Source: Mikania micrantha (taxonomy: Eukaryota > Streptophyta > Magnoliopsida > Asterales > Asteraceae). From it: DNA of 64,000 bases. The notes under the pieces were generated by a model that saw only the letters and a program-made list of their open reading frames with translations, was not told where the DNA came from and searched no databases. The position numbers were made by a program, and so were the translations under genes. How positions within the stretch are numbered: position 1 is the first letter of the stretch; every line of letters begins with the position of its first letter. The stretch covers positions 56,741,087 to 56,805,086 of the forward strand of contig CM018685.1 in assembly GCA_009363875.1 (NCBI GenBank), given 5' to 3'. Positions 1 to 11,189 of this stretch are shown one piece after another.

Positions 1-313
1 TGGCACTTGAACCAATCGGAAGGAATATGATGACTAGCAATGAGCCGTTTGACAGAATCTTGCTGACTGAAGATGAATTGAAGAAATGTGAAGATGGATT
101 GAAGAAATAAGAAGATTTATAGAAGAAATCATAATAGAAATTGAATAATTACCTATCTGGAAGAAGAAATTGAAAGAACTTTTCTGGCAATTTAACAAAT
201 CGGAAGAAATTGGAACTTGGAAGAACTTTGCCGACTGAACTTTAATTGAAGAAATGTGAAGATGGATTGAAGAAATTAGAAGATTTATAGAAGAAATCGT
301 AAGAGAAATTTAA
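1..313. repeat. Imperfect purine-rich direct repeat
   Basis: Two diverged copies of a GAAGAAAT-rich unit are visible, roughly 65-140 and 240-312, about 175 bp apart. Both contain the phrase GAAGATGGATTGAAGAAAT followed by AGAAGATTTATAGAAGAAAT. No gene is apparent. The unit may belong to the interior of the truncated LTR element to the right, but nothing in the sequence proves that. Confidence 0.6.
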
Positions 314-545
314 ACGTTTATGAGGATCACTGCCGATTTCCAAGGTGACGTTTTGTTTCTCATAGGTCGACTGCTCAAATTGCCGCTCAAAATTGATGCG
401 GTCGCAATACCGCATCTCACGATTTGTCGCAATTGTCGAAATCCACCGCAACAGTGGCGCAATTTGGAGGTTAGCCGCAACCTAGGTTGCGTTGCGATCA
501 GGTAGCCGCATCAGCGCAATAGCGCAAAAAACGCGCAAAATGCGC
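314..545. other. GCGCAA-rich low-complexity stretch, no gene
   Basis: Repeated short words (GCGCAA, CCGCAACC, TTGCGTTGCG) make this stretch locally GC-richer than its surroundings. It marks the place where the gag fragment to the right stops matching retroelement sequence. Reading frames here are short and featureless. It may be the end of another transposon that truncated the LTR element, but no clear terminus was found. Confidence 0.4.
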
Positions 546-550
546 GCAAT

Positions 551-787
551 TTAAAACCAAGGCGGTGAGTGGGGTGGACTGTGCACCGGTGGGGATCCCG
601 GTGGTGGTGGTGGTATAAACGGAGATCCAGGCGGTGTAGCTGGTAGCTGTGGTCCCACCTGAGATGATACAGAAGACGCATGAGATGGTACTGCACCCGA
701 GCTCGATCCCGAGCTGTCACTGGGTGTGTCGTCAAGGATGATGTAAGGGAATCTCTGGTAAATATAGTTTTCTCCCGGGTTCGCCAT
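551..787 (-). pseudogene. N-terminal gag fragment of a truncated LTR retrotransposon
   Basis: This 78-codon frame begins with MANPGENYIYQRFPYI and continues into a Ser/Pro/Gly-rich tail. Its ATG lies about 340 bp downstream (minus strand) of a primer binding site and LTR, which is where gag starts in LTR retrotransposons. The frame ends abruptly at 551, where unrelated GCGCAA-rich DNA begins, so all of protease, RT, RNase H and integrase are absent. The gag reading is positional; no capsid motif or zinc knuckle is left in the fragment. Confidence 0.55.
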
Positions 788-1123
788 TGCTGAATAAACA
801 AAGTTCTAGATCAGTATCATGAAATAAACATTGAATAATAATATTCAATACAAACATGATATGATATCTCTTCCTATCTCAAAGCAACTATTAGTCTTTA
901 GAATTGTTATAGTTCAGCTTGGATTGACTTAAACTAGAATGCACAAGTATTACAAATTTCAGTTATGCTGGCCACTCATAACTGAACCCTGGATCACTCG
1001 ATTATCCTAACTTAAATCAACACAAGTTTTGTTCGTTCGTTGTATTCAGTGCTCTCTGTGTCATTATACGAACCTATGGTTATAGTCTAGGTCTCTAAGT
1101 CAACCTAATTCTCTATAACCTGT

Positions 1124-1136
1124 GGCTCTGATACCA
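1124..1136 (-). other. Primer binding site (initiator tRNA-Met type)
   Basis: On the minus strand the sequence reads TGGTATCAGAGCC, the usual plant PBS complementary to the 3' end of initiator tRNA-Met. It lies three bases inside the LTR that ends at 1140. This fixes the element's orientation (transcribed right to left) and identifies the LTR as the 5' copy. Confidence 0.85.
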
Positions 1137-1139
1137 CCC

Positions 1140-3193
1140 TGTCACACCCCCCACCTCTCGTCACCTGAGAATGATGTCATCAAAAGGTAGCGGAAGCATA
1201 GTGGTGATGTCTCAGAGCATGAGGGGTGACTTACTTGATCCGGTATCATCATAGCACACAGATTACGAAAAGTAAAACTTACATTACAAGGTTCGTGGTT
1301 ACAAATATATTACAGTTATACATATTACAATTTATTTATTACAGTTGTTGCTAGTGCTGTGAGTGCATCCTCACCGTTGTCCTTGATTGCCTGCAAAAGT
1401 TTTAGTTTCGAAAACATCAGCACAAAGCTGGTGAGTTCATACAGTTTAGTTAAATCATATGATATGACAGTTAAGTTCAAATACATGTTCACAGTTCCGG
1501 ATAACCATGGGACCCGTATCTAGTTCCTTTCGGACGATATGTTCAGTTCTCGATATTACCCGTCGGTAAATATCTTATTGCCTCATTATCTTAATGTCTA
1601 TCACACCATTAAGAAGTTCAGGAAACAGATAACAAACATTCACACCAGGGGAGATGCAATCCTCCCAGTGAATGGGGTGTCAACCGATAGTACTATCAAT
1701 GTTTTCTGCTCGGCCACACATGGGTTCACTAGATACAGTTCAAGAATGAGGACTTTGATATCATGATAGAGATACTAACGGCAACAATCCCATGAAATCC
1801 ACAAATTCAGTTAATCACATGAAATCACGCAGATAACAGTGACACACATCATATGATCGAGAAAAGTTTAGCAGTTATACCCCCGATGTTTATAAAACAT
1901 TAAAAGAACAGGGTGATACGAAACTCACCTGATGATATAAGGTAGCAAAATCTCTCAAATCTAACAACAAAGAGATGATTCTGCATTTAATTATATTTAA
2001 TAAGTTATTTATGTTCTAGTTTACTGATTAGATTTTTCTGAACGTTCAATGTCAAAGACATTGCTTAATAAATCATCAACTCGATATTAATTATATAATT
2101 AATTAATTTAATATTATATCATACAATGTATGATAATGTAGGAATCTACATTGCATTAGATTCCTGATACAAAGTTGATGACTCTCATGATTAATCTAAA
2201 TAATCTCGGATTAATCAAATAGTTAATATTGTTGATTATAATATTAAGACAATTTTTAGATGATTTAATGGCTTAGAATTGATTAATCCTTGTTATTGAT
2301 TACCCAAATATCATGAAATATCACAATGTAGCACCATAATAGGTGAAATAACCAGATTTAACATACTAATCTGACTGTTATCATAAACATCAGATAATCA
2401 TTCCAATGAGTATGTTAATGATTATGATTAGTTTGAAACACTTGGATTTAACCTTTGCATTTCAAAGATTAATCAAACTAATCACCTACATTGTCATAAT
2501 CAAATGGTTTAAACCATTATAATCATAGGTATGATTTCATGCAAACCGGGCATCACAACAGATCAAAACAAGGATTTAACCGTTAGAACTTCGTGTTCTT
2601 CGTTTATAATCAATCCTAGCCATCATCTAGGCAATAATCAACAATCCTAACTATCTCATTACGTTCAAAATCAAGATCTAATCAATCAAAATCAAACTAG
2701 AAGGTTAAAACGAACCGTTACCTGTTCTGACGAGTTCCTGCGGGTAAAACTACGATCGGGACTTGTATATACGATCCGTGGGATGATCCAGATGTTTGAG
2801 GAGCTTAGATTTGAAGTTTGGAAGTGTTTGCTGGCTGGTTTTTCGTTTAAGAACGAAGCAGGGACGAAAAAATGAAGTTCTACAAGTTTCTATGCGATCT
2901 GATCATCAAAATATATTTTTTTGCCGACATAGTCGCCAGGCGTATCGCCTGGGTTGGTACACCCACGCCAGGCGTACCGCCTGACCCGATTTTCATCCCA
3001 TTTTTGATTTAAACTTCGTTTCGCGATTCCGGGAGCATACGAACTCCGTTTTGCGCACGGTTTTCGCCCACGTTCATCATTTTTCACATTCTATCAATCC
3101 CCATTAACAAAAGTTGTTAATTCCTCGTGGATTTCAAACACGATCAAATGTGCTTACGTCATTATGCCAAATTCTTCGTACGCAACTGTCACA
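1140..3193 (-). mobile_element. 5' LTR (about 2.05 kb) of a truncated LTR retrotransposon
   Basis: Read on the minus strand the LTR starts TGTGACAGTTGCG at 3193 and ends GTGTGACA at 1140, directly followed by the tRNA-Met PBS. The ends obey the TG...CA rule. No ORF of note lies inside. A phrase near 1430 (TGGTGAGTTCATACAGTTTAG) resembles one in the solo LTR at 51.5-54.3 kb, so both belong to related families. The internal region is cut off after the gag start and no 3' LTR is in the window, so a target-site duplication cannot be checked. Ty3/gypsy membership is likely from the PBS and LTR length but is inferred. Confidence 0.75.
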
Positions 3194-3420
3194 TAAAGGA
3201 TTAAAAGTGAAATTTACTCAATTACTTATATGATTTTTTTGACATTTATGTCCCTATTCTGTTAGTACTTATTGACATTAATGGAGAAAGGACCGAGTTT
3301 GCAACATTTGAAAACTTAATGGACTGATTTCGACATTTTGAAACATAAAGGCCTATCTATGAAATTTTGTGTAAATATAAAGGATCAAAAGTGCAATTTG
3401 CTTTATTTTGAGGATATTAG
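3194..3420. repeat. Fragment of a long-TIR MITE (same family as 56694-57081)
   Basis: The stretch contains AGTGAAATTTACTCAATTAC, then a GCAACATTTGAAAACTTAATGG-like phrase and an end close to AAGGATCAAAAGTG. These match the right half of the 388-bp element at 56.7-57.1 kb. The left half is missing because the LTR ending at 3193 lies there. The LTR element apparently inserted into, or replaced part of, an older MITE. Confidence 0.6.
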
Positions 3421-4334
3421 TAGTTTAAAATTATTATTTTAAAATAAAAAATAAAGTGTAGATAAAAATATGACATTTAATTATAAAGTTTTATCTTAAT
3501 TTCTTTCTTTTGTTTAAAATTTGATAGCATAAAAATATTCAATCAAGTTAATTTATGACAATAACGCAAAAATAAAATAAAATAACATAAAATAATAAAT
3601 GAGTTAAACAAGTCACCTTGTAAACTTGTCGTGTTGATACCAACATGACTAATTTAGCTCCATAGGTTCAACTTGAAATTGAAATGAAATCATATATACT
3701 AAATTGAAGCCTGAAAATTTTATATAGGTTAATGTCGTGTCTGAAATTTACACCTTACTCACATAAATTTTTAATATTTTTTTCTCCTTCTTAGATACCC
3801 ACAAACATTTATATAAATGATGAATAGTGAATCTTTATATTTGAGGAATCACTGTTCGTAAAACTAAAATAGTTGAAAATGGAGATGAAGACGGAGACGA
3901 AAACGAAGATGAAAAATGTAATGTATAGGAATATTCAAATTTTGAAGATGAAGGCATATCTGAAGACAAACGTAAATTATACAACGCAAATGTCAATGTC
4001 AATGTTTCTGTCAAGTGGTGCAACAGTGCTTGCGGTGAGAGTCGCACGGTTCACGTCGACCACTCCCATCCATGATTTGGAAGTTTGGTTGTTCACTTGT
4101 TCGACAAAAACTAAAAAAAAAAAAGAAATTACTCAAAACTACCTAACCAAGTTGCCCCACCAACAATTGGTTGGCTATTATAATATTATTAAACAAAAAT
4201 TTCTATGTCACATGTATTTATGTGATTGGTTGTGAAAATTATGTTGATTTGTTTGTGAATAAGAGTAAAAAAAATTAAGTTTGGTTGTTTATATATATGA
4301 AAGAGAGAAACTATATTTTAAAGAATGGTTTTGG
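3421..4334. other. AT-rich intergenic DNA, no gene seen
   Basis: AT-rich sequence with short purine-rich runs around 3870-3920. The ORFs here translate to Met/Lys/Thr low-complexity peptides and lack any recognisable motif, so none is annotated. Confidence 0.5.
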
Positions 4335-4337
4335 TTA

Positions 4338-6339
4338 GGCCACACGGAGTGGAAGCCGGTAAGGAGCCGGGGTGGCTTTTGCCGGATCGGGGAAAAATGG
4401 GAACACCGCCCCCCGTAAATGGGGTGGGGTAAATCGGGGACCCTTCACCGATTGAAGCCGAGTGGGCTAGAGAGGGTATTCGACCGTTGGGGGGGGGGGG
4501 GAGGATTCGACCGTTGGGTGATTTTAAAAAAAATCCAATTTTTTTCTATTTAAACAACTCCAAAACAATCACAAATCTCACACTTTTCTCTCATCTTCTA
4601 CAATCTATACACTAAATTTATAAAATTTTCAAGTAAAATGGAAGGAGGTTCATCACGTGATGGGTCGTCAACCAAAAAATTTAAAAAACCACGACAAAAA
4701 AATGTTCAAACGCCTCAAATGAACCCGCTCAACACACCCGGGTATCATCCACAAATGTCATCTCCGAATCAACCAACATTTTACTACGATCCAATGAACC
4801 CGTCTCCATATTTGCAATATTCACCGGGCACTCAACAACAATTCAATCGGTGGGAGCAATCATATCAACAAGATCAACAAAGTTACCAACAATTCGATCA
4901 ACAAACTTTTCAACAACAATCTCTATTTCAAGGTTTTACGTCTATTTTTTTACGTTTATTTTTATATTTTATTTTTTTATGTTTATTTTTGTATGTTTAT
5001 TTTTTTACGTCTATTTTTATACGTTTATTTTTATGTTCGTGACCATAATCAAGATGACTCGGATTCAAGCGAACATAATAAAAGTGTTCAAGTCGAGTCG
5101 GAAGAAGAAGAAGAACCGGTTAGGCGAACGGGAAAGAAATCAATTGGAAAGAAAGCACCGGCCAAGCGTTGGTCCGATGAAGAGGAGGTTGCGTTGGCCA
5201 GATCTTGGCTAACTATTTCTAAAAATCCCGATATTGGTAATGCGCAAAAACGGGATGGTTTTTATAGAAAGGTATTTTTTAATATTGTTTAAGTTAACAA
5301 AAAAAGTCACGGTTGATATAAATTTATGTTGTTTATATGTAGGTAACCGAACATTTTCACCATCTCGTGAAGGACAGGTCGAGGACTGTTGATCAAATCT
5401 TTTCCAAATGGAACGATATGAACGCCTCCATGAAGAAATGGAATGGTTTTTACCAACAGGCTTCAATGAATCGCAAAAGCGGTGAAGGGGATGAACAAGT
5501 TTTGAAAAAGGCCATGAAAAACTACAAAATCTTGGTCAAGTCAAAGGGATTCGGTCACATCCAAGCGTGGGAGATGGTTCGCGATAACTTTTTATGGTGC
5601 AACATTCCACCAGTAGGTTGTGAGTCACAATTTACAACAAAAAGGCCGAAGCCAAACGAGTCAATGGGTAGTGCGAACGCCCACATCAACATCAACCTTG
5701 ATGATGACGAAGACATCAACATCAACCTTGATCGTGATGGCCCACGCATTTACTATGAACCGGATAGGCCAACAAGAAAGGGCAAAAGATCGGCCGCGTC
5801 CTCCTCGTTGCATGACGAGTTAATTCAACAAATGGCGGAATTCAACTCGTTCAACAAAGAGGAATCCCAACAAAGATTCCGCCTTCGAGAAGAAAAACTC
5901 CGTGTTTTGCAAGAGGAGAAAGACGCACGCGTCCAATTAATGCGCCGACAACAACAGGCTTTAGACAAACAACAAAAGGCTATAAATTTAGAGTTCATGA
6001 TGAAAGACCACACACTTTATCAATAACCAATGCTACAACTGATTCTCGATCATAAACGAGAAATTGCTGCTCGTTGCGGATGGCATTGCCCTTTCTAGGT
6101 TTTTAATTTAATTTTTTAGGTTGTATTCTTATTTTTTTTTTGTTGTATTCTTTTTTTTTTTAAATTTAATGAATCTTTTTTTATTTTATTAATATTATTA
6201 TTTGTTGTTAAAATAATTAATTAAAAATAAGATTTGAAAATGGTGAAAAGTGGGAAAAAGTGGACGACACCGTGCAAAGAGGGAAAAATGGGAAAAGCTG
6301 ACGTGGCAACGGGGAAATGTGGTACGACTACTTGTGGCC
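4338..6339 (+). mobile_element. PIF/Harbinger-like DNA transposon carrying only the Myb-like gene
   Basis: The left end reads GGCCACACGGAGTGG and the right end, reversed, GGCCACAAGTAGTCG. Both are flanked by TTA (4335-4337 and 6340-6342), the 3-bp target duplication typical of PIF/Harbinger. The 2002-bp body holds one spliced gene for a Myb/SANT-like protein and no DDE transposase frame. It would therefore need a transposase supplied from elsewhere. The subterminal regions are GC-rich, with a G12 run near 4490-4501. The TIRs match only over the first bases, so the family call rests on ends, TSD and cargo together. Confidence 0.8.
4638..6026 (+). CDS. Myb/SANT-like protein of a Harbinger-type element (three exons)
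   Basis: Three exons are proposed, 4638-4932, 5054-5271 and 5343-6026, joined by GT-AG introns. The joins keep frame and give 398 residues. The N-terminus (about 1-100) is Gln/Asn/Pro/Tyr-rich. An acidic stretch follows, then a SANT-like trihelix region with the phrase AKRWSDEEEVALARSWLTIS around residues 135-155. The C-terminal part is a charged coiled coil (EEKLRVLQEEKDARVQL). This architecture is that of plant proteins annotated as NAM-associated C-terminal or GST T3-like, the accessory Myb-like gene of Harbinger elements. In that family it is thought to bind terminal repeats and help the transposase. Intron 1 is made of TTTACGTTTATTTTTATA-like repeats. The gene sits centrally in the element, whose right end lies about 310 bp beyond its stop. 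The frame is undamaged, so it could be expressed. Confidence 0.8.
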
Positions 6340-6517
6340 TTAGTTGGTTGGTTGTGAATGTAAGTGGTTAAATGGTTTTAAGACAATGATCTAGGGGCCT
6401 GTAGTATGTAGTATATGTTAAGAGACTTGTTTGATAGCATTTGTGGTTAAAATTAAAATCTTTCTTTCTTTTTTTTACCCTAGCTTCAAGGTTTCACTCC
6501 CGTCGCCTTCAACAGCC

Positions 6518-6707
6518 ATGATCCGCCGAACTTCGCTTAGCTCCGGCAGTCTCCACGCTACCTTCACCCGTCGCACCCTCCCGATCAGACCCCCACCAGC
6601 ACAGCGCTCGTCAACCACTCCCGATCAGTCCCCCCCACCAGCCACAACGCTTATTACGCCGGAAGCTACGGGTTTCATCGGAAAGAATAGGTACTATCTC
6701 TCTCTCT

Positions 6708-6749
<42 letters not shown>

Positions 6750-8199
6750 AGTATCAAATAAAAAGTCTATTTTACCTAAGAAGGCTAAAAAGGATTTTTA
6801 GAATCTATAAAACCGACCCAAACGAACTCCGAACTTATTTCGATGGCATTGGAACCGTCTCATCAAACCCTACGAGATTTGGTTTTTGGTTTTAGCTTTA
6901 ACAACTAGTTTTAGATTTTGGATTTTTAGGGCATGTGTTTTTAGCATTTAGGTTTTATTTTTAGGTTTAGGTTTGTTTTTATAATTTTGGTTTTATTATT
7001 ATGGTTTATTGTTTATGATTTAAGGTTTAAGTTTTAGGGAATTACAAGTCGGTTCCAATGATGTAAAAATGAATTCAATCGGAGTTTGTTTGGGTCGGTT
7101 TTCGAGTTTTTAAAAATTCTTCTTAGCCTTTTTAGGCAAAAAAAGACTTTACCTTCCCCTATATATATATATATATACACGCAAGTATATGCGACAATTT
7201 TTTTCAATTTCTCACAGCCACTTTCAAGTTTTGTGTACATGAGTTTGGATTAAGATTTGCAAGATTTCAAGAGTTGGATTAGGATTAGTTGTGATAATGT
7301 TGGATTATGATTAGTTTTGATAATTTTTTTTTTCAATTTCTCACAGCCACTTTCAAGGTTTTTTTTTAACATGAGTTTGGATTAGGATTTGCAAGTTTTC
7401 ATGAGTTGGATTAGGATATTTTGATAATGTTGAAGGGTAAAATAGTCATTCTGTATTTTCATTCAGATGCTCAACCAGTCAGTCTTAACTGGTTCAGCAC
7501 TTAATGGTTCAGTTCAGACATCTTAATTAAGATGTCACCAATCATACAAAAGTGAATAATATTTTTTTATTAATTGTTTGTTAACAATATTCTTTGTGAT
7601 AACAATATTCTTTGTGATCTTTCCTTCGAATTATCTAGATATCTTACTTTATATATATATTTTTATTTATTTATACATCTCATAATAAATTATTAGAAGT
7701 GTGATTCTTTCTTTTTAAACTTAATTTTTACATTGTGTTTGCTTGGCGCAAATTTGAAATTTGATGAGTGATTGATAACTTGATTACTTGAATGATAGAC
7801 TTTTATGTGAATCCAAATATAGTTAAGAAAACTTGTCAAAATCTAACATTTCTTAAAGGAAAGGACTAGAATTGTGAAAAACCCTATACATAAATGATGT
7901 TTTGCGTAATTTCTATAGTTGAAGGACCCTTATAGCAACTTGAAATAAGCTTAAAGAACAGTAATTGTAAGTTTGCCTATAAACCTAAAGGACAGAAATC
8001 ATAATTTACCCCTATAAAGATAAAACTTGGTTGCTTTTTGTTTATATTAAGTGTTTATAGTTTATGTTAATGTGAACATGAAATGCTGACTTTCTAAATA
8101 CAAATGCGTTGTAATTCAGCTGAATTTTTAACCTTAGGGTTTTATTTTTGTGGTTATCTTGATTCAGTATTTAGAGGATACAAAGCAGAAATTGATTAG
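6518..8199 (+). CDS. Possible two-exon small gene, product unknown
   Basis: An ATG at 6518 opens a Ser/Arg/Thr/Pro-rich frame (MIRRTSLSSGSLHATF...) resembling an organelle transit peptide. It runs to a donor-like AATAG/GTACT at 6690. A good acceptor (TATTTAG) at 8174 would join in phase to a short exon ending GYKAEID and TAG at 8197-8199, giving 66 residues. A (TA)n-flanked MITE lies in the proposed intron. I do not recognise the protein. The evidence is only composition and splice-site plausibility; the first exon could equally be a relic. Confidence 0.25.
6746..7160. mobile_element. MITE with about 100-bp TIRs inserted in a (TA)n tract
   Basis: The left arm (6746 to about 6853) contains CCTAAGAAGGCTAAAAAGGA and ACCGACCCAAACGAACTCCG. 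The right arm (about 7045-7160) carries the same text inverted with roughly 80% identity by eye. (TA)n tracts flank both sides (6713-6745 and 7160-7178). The AT-rich core contains no gene. This fits a MITE that targets TA microsatellites. Confidence 0.7.
7195..7440. repeat. Two-copy tandem repeat, about 130 bp unit
   Basis: The phrase CAATTTCTCACAGCCACTTT and the following ATGAGTTTGGATTA...GAGTTGGATTAGGAT occur twice in direct orientation, about 7204 and 7338. No coding potential was seen. Confidence 0.7.
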
Positions 8200-9753
8200 G
8201 GAACATCTTGGAATGGATCTGTTTACTGAGTCTTTGTGCCAGAAATGCTTAAACCCTTAGTTCATTGGGCTGTAATTTGTAAACGAATCAAACGAACATG
8301 AATGAGTCTTTGTCGTCCCTATTCGTTCTTTTAACCTTTCCATGAAAGGCTCACGAACACTAACAGTAGAAGTAACGTTTGCTTCTGTCACTCCCCCGCC
8401 ACCGTTTAGTGGGATTTTATTGGATATGTTTATTTGTTTTGACATAATGTTGCAACTATATTTCATAAAAGCTTGGCGAAAAAAAGCAATAGTGCATAAA
8501 CAGAATTAGATATTGTAGTTATTGATTTGCGTTGTATAATTTTTTTTCGATATGTATCAACTCCATTGAAAATCTGGTGCTTCACCTATGCTGCATATTA
8601 ATTGCGCATTTTAGTCAAATTTTGCACACCTCTCATTGTTGTTAGTGGTTATGAGTTTTAGTTGTTTGGCTTAATGAACAGTTCCTAAAAAGAGTAATTA
8701 GAGAAATCCTGTAGGAAGAGTTCCTTCAAGTTCTTAGGAACTCTTTTTAGGGCCGATTTTAATACACATGAACGCTTCCTGTCTTTTGTTGCTAGGTTAT
8801 TTTATCAAAACTTGTTTGATCAGATTTTATATATTAGATTTGTTATCAATATACGCGGCAGATTGATTATAACATAATCTTTTCAGACAGGATAACGGTT
8901 ATAAACATGCAAACATGGGTACAAAAATTAACCTACCAATGAGATAGAAATATCTTTGTGGTTAATGAACGGATGCTAGAATACGAGTACGAATGGGTTC
9001 CTGGTCAGACGGTGGCTTGCGATGGTTGATTGTAAGCCGCGAGTGATTCCCTGTTTTGGTTTGGGTGTGCTCGCGACAACAGGAGAAAAGAAGAAAAAAA
9101 ATGTCTGTGTTTTGATGTTTCTCAATCGCAGCCCAAGAAAGAAAAAGGATTTTCCTTTTGTTTTATATTTTTGAAAATTGAAAACCAAAAAATAATTCCC
9201 TTTTTTTCTCTGTTTTGACAGCGTTCTTTAAAATTAGGGATTCATTTCGGACCTTAATGTCCAATCGGTTAGTTTAGTTCAATACAATTAGTTTAACTAA
9301 CAAGTAACTAAATGTATATAATTTTTAACAATTATAAATGCAAATATGTTCGCATGATTCTCGATTAATTAAATTAAATGGATTTAATGTTCATTACCCA
9401 CGGTGTAACTCTTACATGTCACTGCTTAGTTAATTACGTTAACTTATCGAATCCGTACATATAAATCCAACAATGTTCTAATCAAGGCCAATTTTTCTTG
9501 GAGGTCACTAGTCCGGTTGTTTGCATTCGCTTTACTTGTTTCTCGTGGTTATTCAGGTATTAGGGGGTCTTAAGGGTTTACTACGTAAATAGGTTCATAC
9601 GTTCATAAAAGAAAAACTTCATTAAATTGGCTTTAATGATTTAACATTTTTTAATCATCAAAAAGGTATGCGCATACAAACCATTAAGATAAAAGAAGTT
9701 GAAGCAATTACCGATGTGATGCAGGCTATCTAGCTTCATAGCTTGCACTTGAT
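7441..9753. other. Intergenic DNA, no convincing gene
   Basis: AT-rich sequence with a 21-bp duplicated phrase near 7580-7615 (AACAATATTCTTTGTGAT). Apart from the doubtful small exon ending at 8199, no frame shows a recognisable motif. Frames around 8260-8466 and 8976-9188 are short and lack domain features. Confidence 0.5.
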
Positions 9754-9871
9754 GTGCTAACACAAAGTGCAATTGTTGTTATTGACCTGGTAGCATCTTC
9801 AAACGATGAAAATCAGCCTCTATCACTACCTAAAACTCAAAGATGCTCCAACTGCTCTGCTGCAAGAAAAG
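9754..9871 (+). pseudogene. Exon-like fragment of an unrecognised gene next to an RLP tail
   Basis: An open stretch encodes LTQSAIVVIDLVASSNDENQ and, further on, CSNCSAARK, and stops at a consensus donor (AAAAG/TAAGTG). A diverged, frame-broken copy lies at about 57605-57700 beside the paralogous RLP tail. The fragment therefore travelled with the RLP segment. I cannot name the source gene. The Cys pair (CSNC) is the only motif seen. Confidence 0.35.
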
Positions 9872-10265
9872 TAAGTGTGTTATTTTCTTCACATTCAGCT
9901 GTAAATATGAATTACAACTTTAAATATTATGCTATTACAAGTGAGCATGACCCACACATTGACCCGTTTGATTAGTTAACATAGAAATGCATCCAATCCT
10001 TATTCATTAAAGTCAACTTCCATCATAGCTACATGTAGTTAGTTTGTACTTCACAACAAACTTGTTCACAACTCTCTCTCGTCATTATTGCATGAGTTTA
10101 TATATATTAATATATTGATGAGTTCTTTTGTTCATCTTTAACATGGTAGTTCTAATGCTCGTATTTAATAGGATGCTCATGATGAATACAAAGTTTTAAA
10201 ATTTTAAAAGTAGAATATTAAACCTATTACAACATCACTAATTATATTGTGGCATAGCTTATGCA

Positions 10266-11189
10266 TCATAAATCATATACCTTGATCAGTTTACTCATGA
10301 GATAAAAATATGCAATTCTCCATGATGTGCTAACTATCAATGGAGCCAAAATGATCCAAAATCCAACAACAAATCCAAGCACAATGCTAATAATCAACCC
10401 CCATTCTAATCCATCATCTTCATTTTCATCTCTTGTGGTATGAGCAGGTACTTTAATGGGAACACAAAGATCACTTAGCTGAGCTCCACAAAGTTGGTTA
10501 CCTAAAAAGCTAGAATCGCTGAAGCTTTGGAGTTGAGTACTTAGTGGAACTCTTCCAGACAAATTGTTGTAGGACACATTAAAGCTACTCAAGAAATTCA
10601 ATCTTGACAAACTTATGGGAAGTTCCCCGGATAGGTTGTTTATTGATAAATCAAATGATTCAAGTGCGTTCATGTCTCCTATCTGCTCTAGGATTCTTCC
10701 TCTCAATCGGTTTCTTGATAAATTCAATGATTTCAACTCTCGGAGGGTCGTAAGCTCACTTGGGATGTGTCCGAAAAAGTTGTTGCTCGAAAGGTCCAAC
10801 GATGTGACAAGTTCAAGAATTGATGTGTAGGTGTACTCTTGCCCTTTCATCACCAATGTTTCACTAGCATGAGTCATAAGTGGTCCTATAAAATGTGGTC
10901 CCATCACTTTCCATTCTAAGTAAAAGTTTATGATTGAGCTAGTTATCCCTGTAAGCATGCTAAAGTTGTTGAAGCATCTCGGAATATTTCCCGACAGATT
11001 ATTTTCAGCAAGATCTAAGATTTGCATATGTGAAAGACAACAAAGTTTCTCAGGAGTATTTCCGTCTAAATTGTTGGACCTAAGGTTGAGAATTCTTAAC
11101 AAGGTGAGTTTTGTTCCAATCCATGGTGGAATACTCCCAACAAGTTCATTTCTGCCAAGTTGAAGAATACTTAACGATGATAAGTTCAT
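10266..11189 (-). pseudogene. N-terminally truncated LRR receptor-like protein (307 codons)
   Basis: The frame encodes about seven plant extracellular LRRs (for example LTSLDLSSNNFFGHIPSEL). These are followed by the C-terminal LRR cap (SFLGNQLCGAQLSDLC), an acidic juxtamembrane stretch, one transmembrane helix (GLIISIVLGFVVGFWIILAP) and a short cytosolic tail. This is the C-terminal third of a Cf/EIX-type RLP, a class of cell-surface immune or developmental receptors that lack a kinase. The signal peptide, LRRNT cap and most LRRs are missing: upstream of 11189 the sequence turns into (TA)n-flanked MITEs. The remaining ORF is undamaged but lacks a secretion signal. It is a paralogue of the 58.1-59.1 kb tail. 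Confidence 0.8.

Noticed and set aside
511..801. 96-codon minus-strand frame overlapping the gag fragment
   Set aside because: Alternative frame of the gag sequence with His/Arg-rich composition; the gag frame with its ATG and PBS spacing is preferred.
3835..4235. Overlapping frames of 70 and 120 codons
   Set aside because: Met/Lys/Thr-rich or Ser-rich low-complexity peptides, no domain, no splice or paralogue support.
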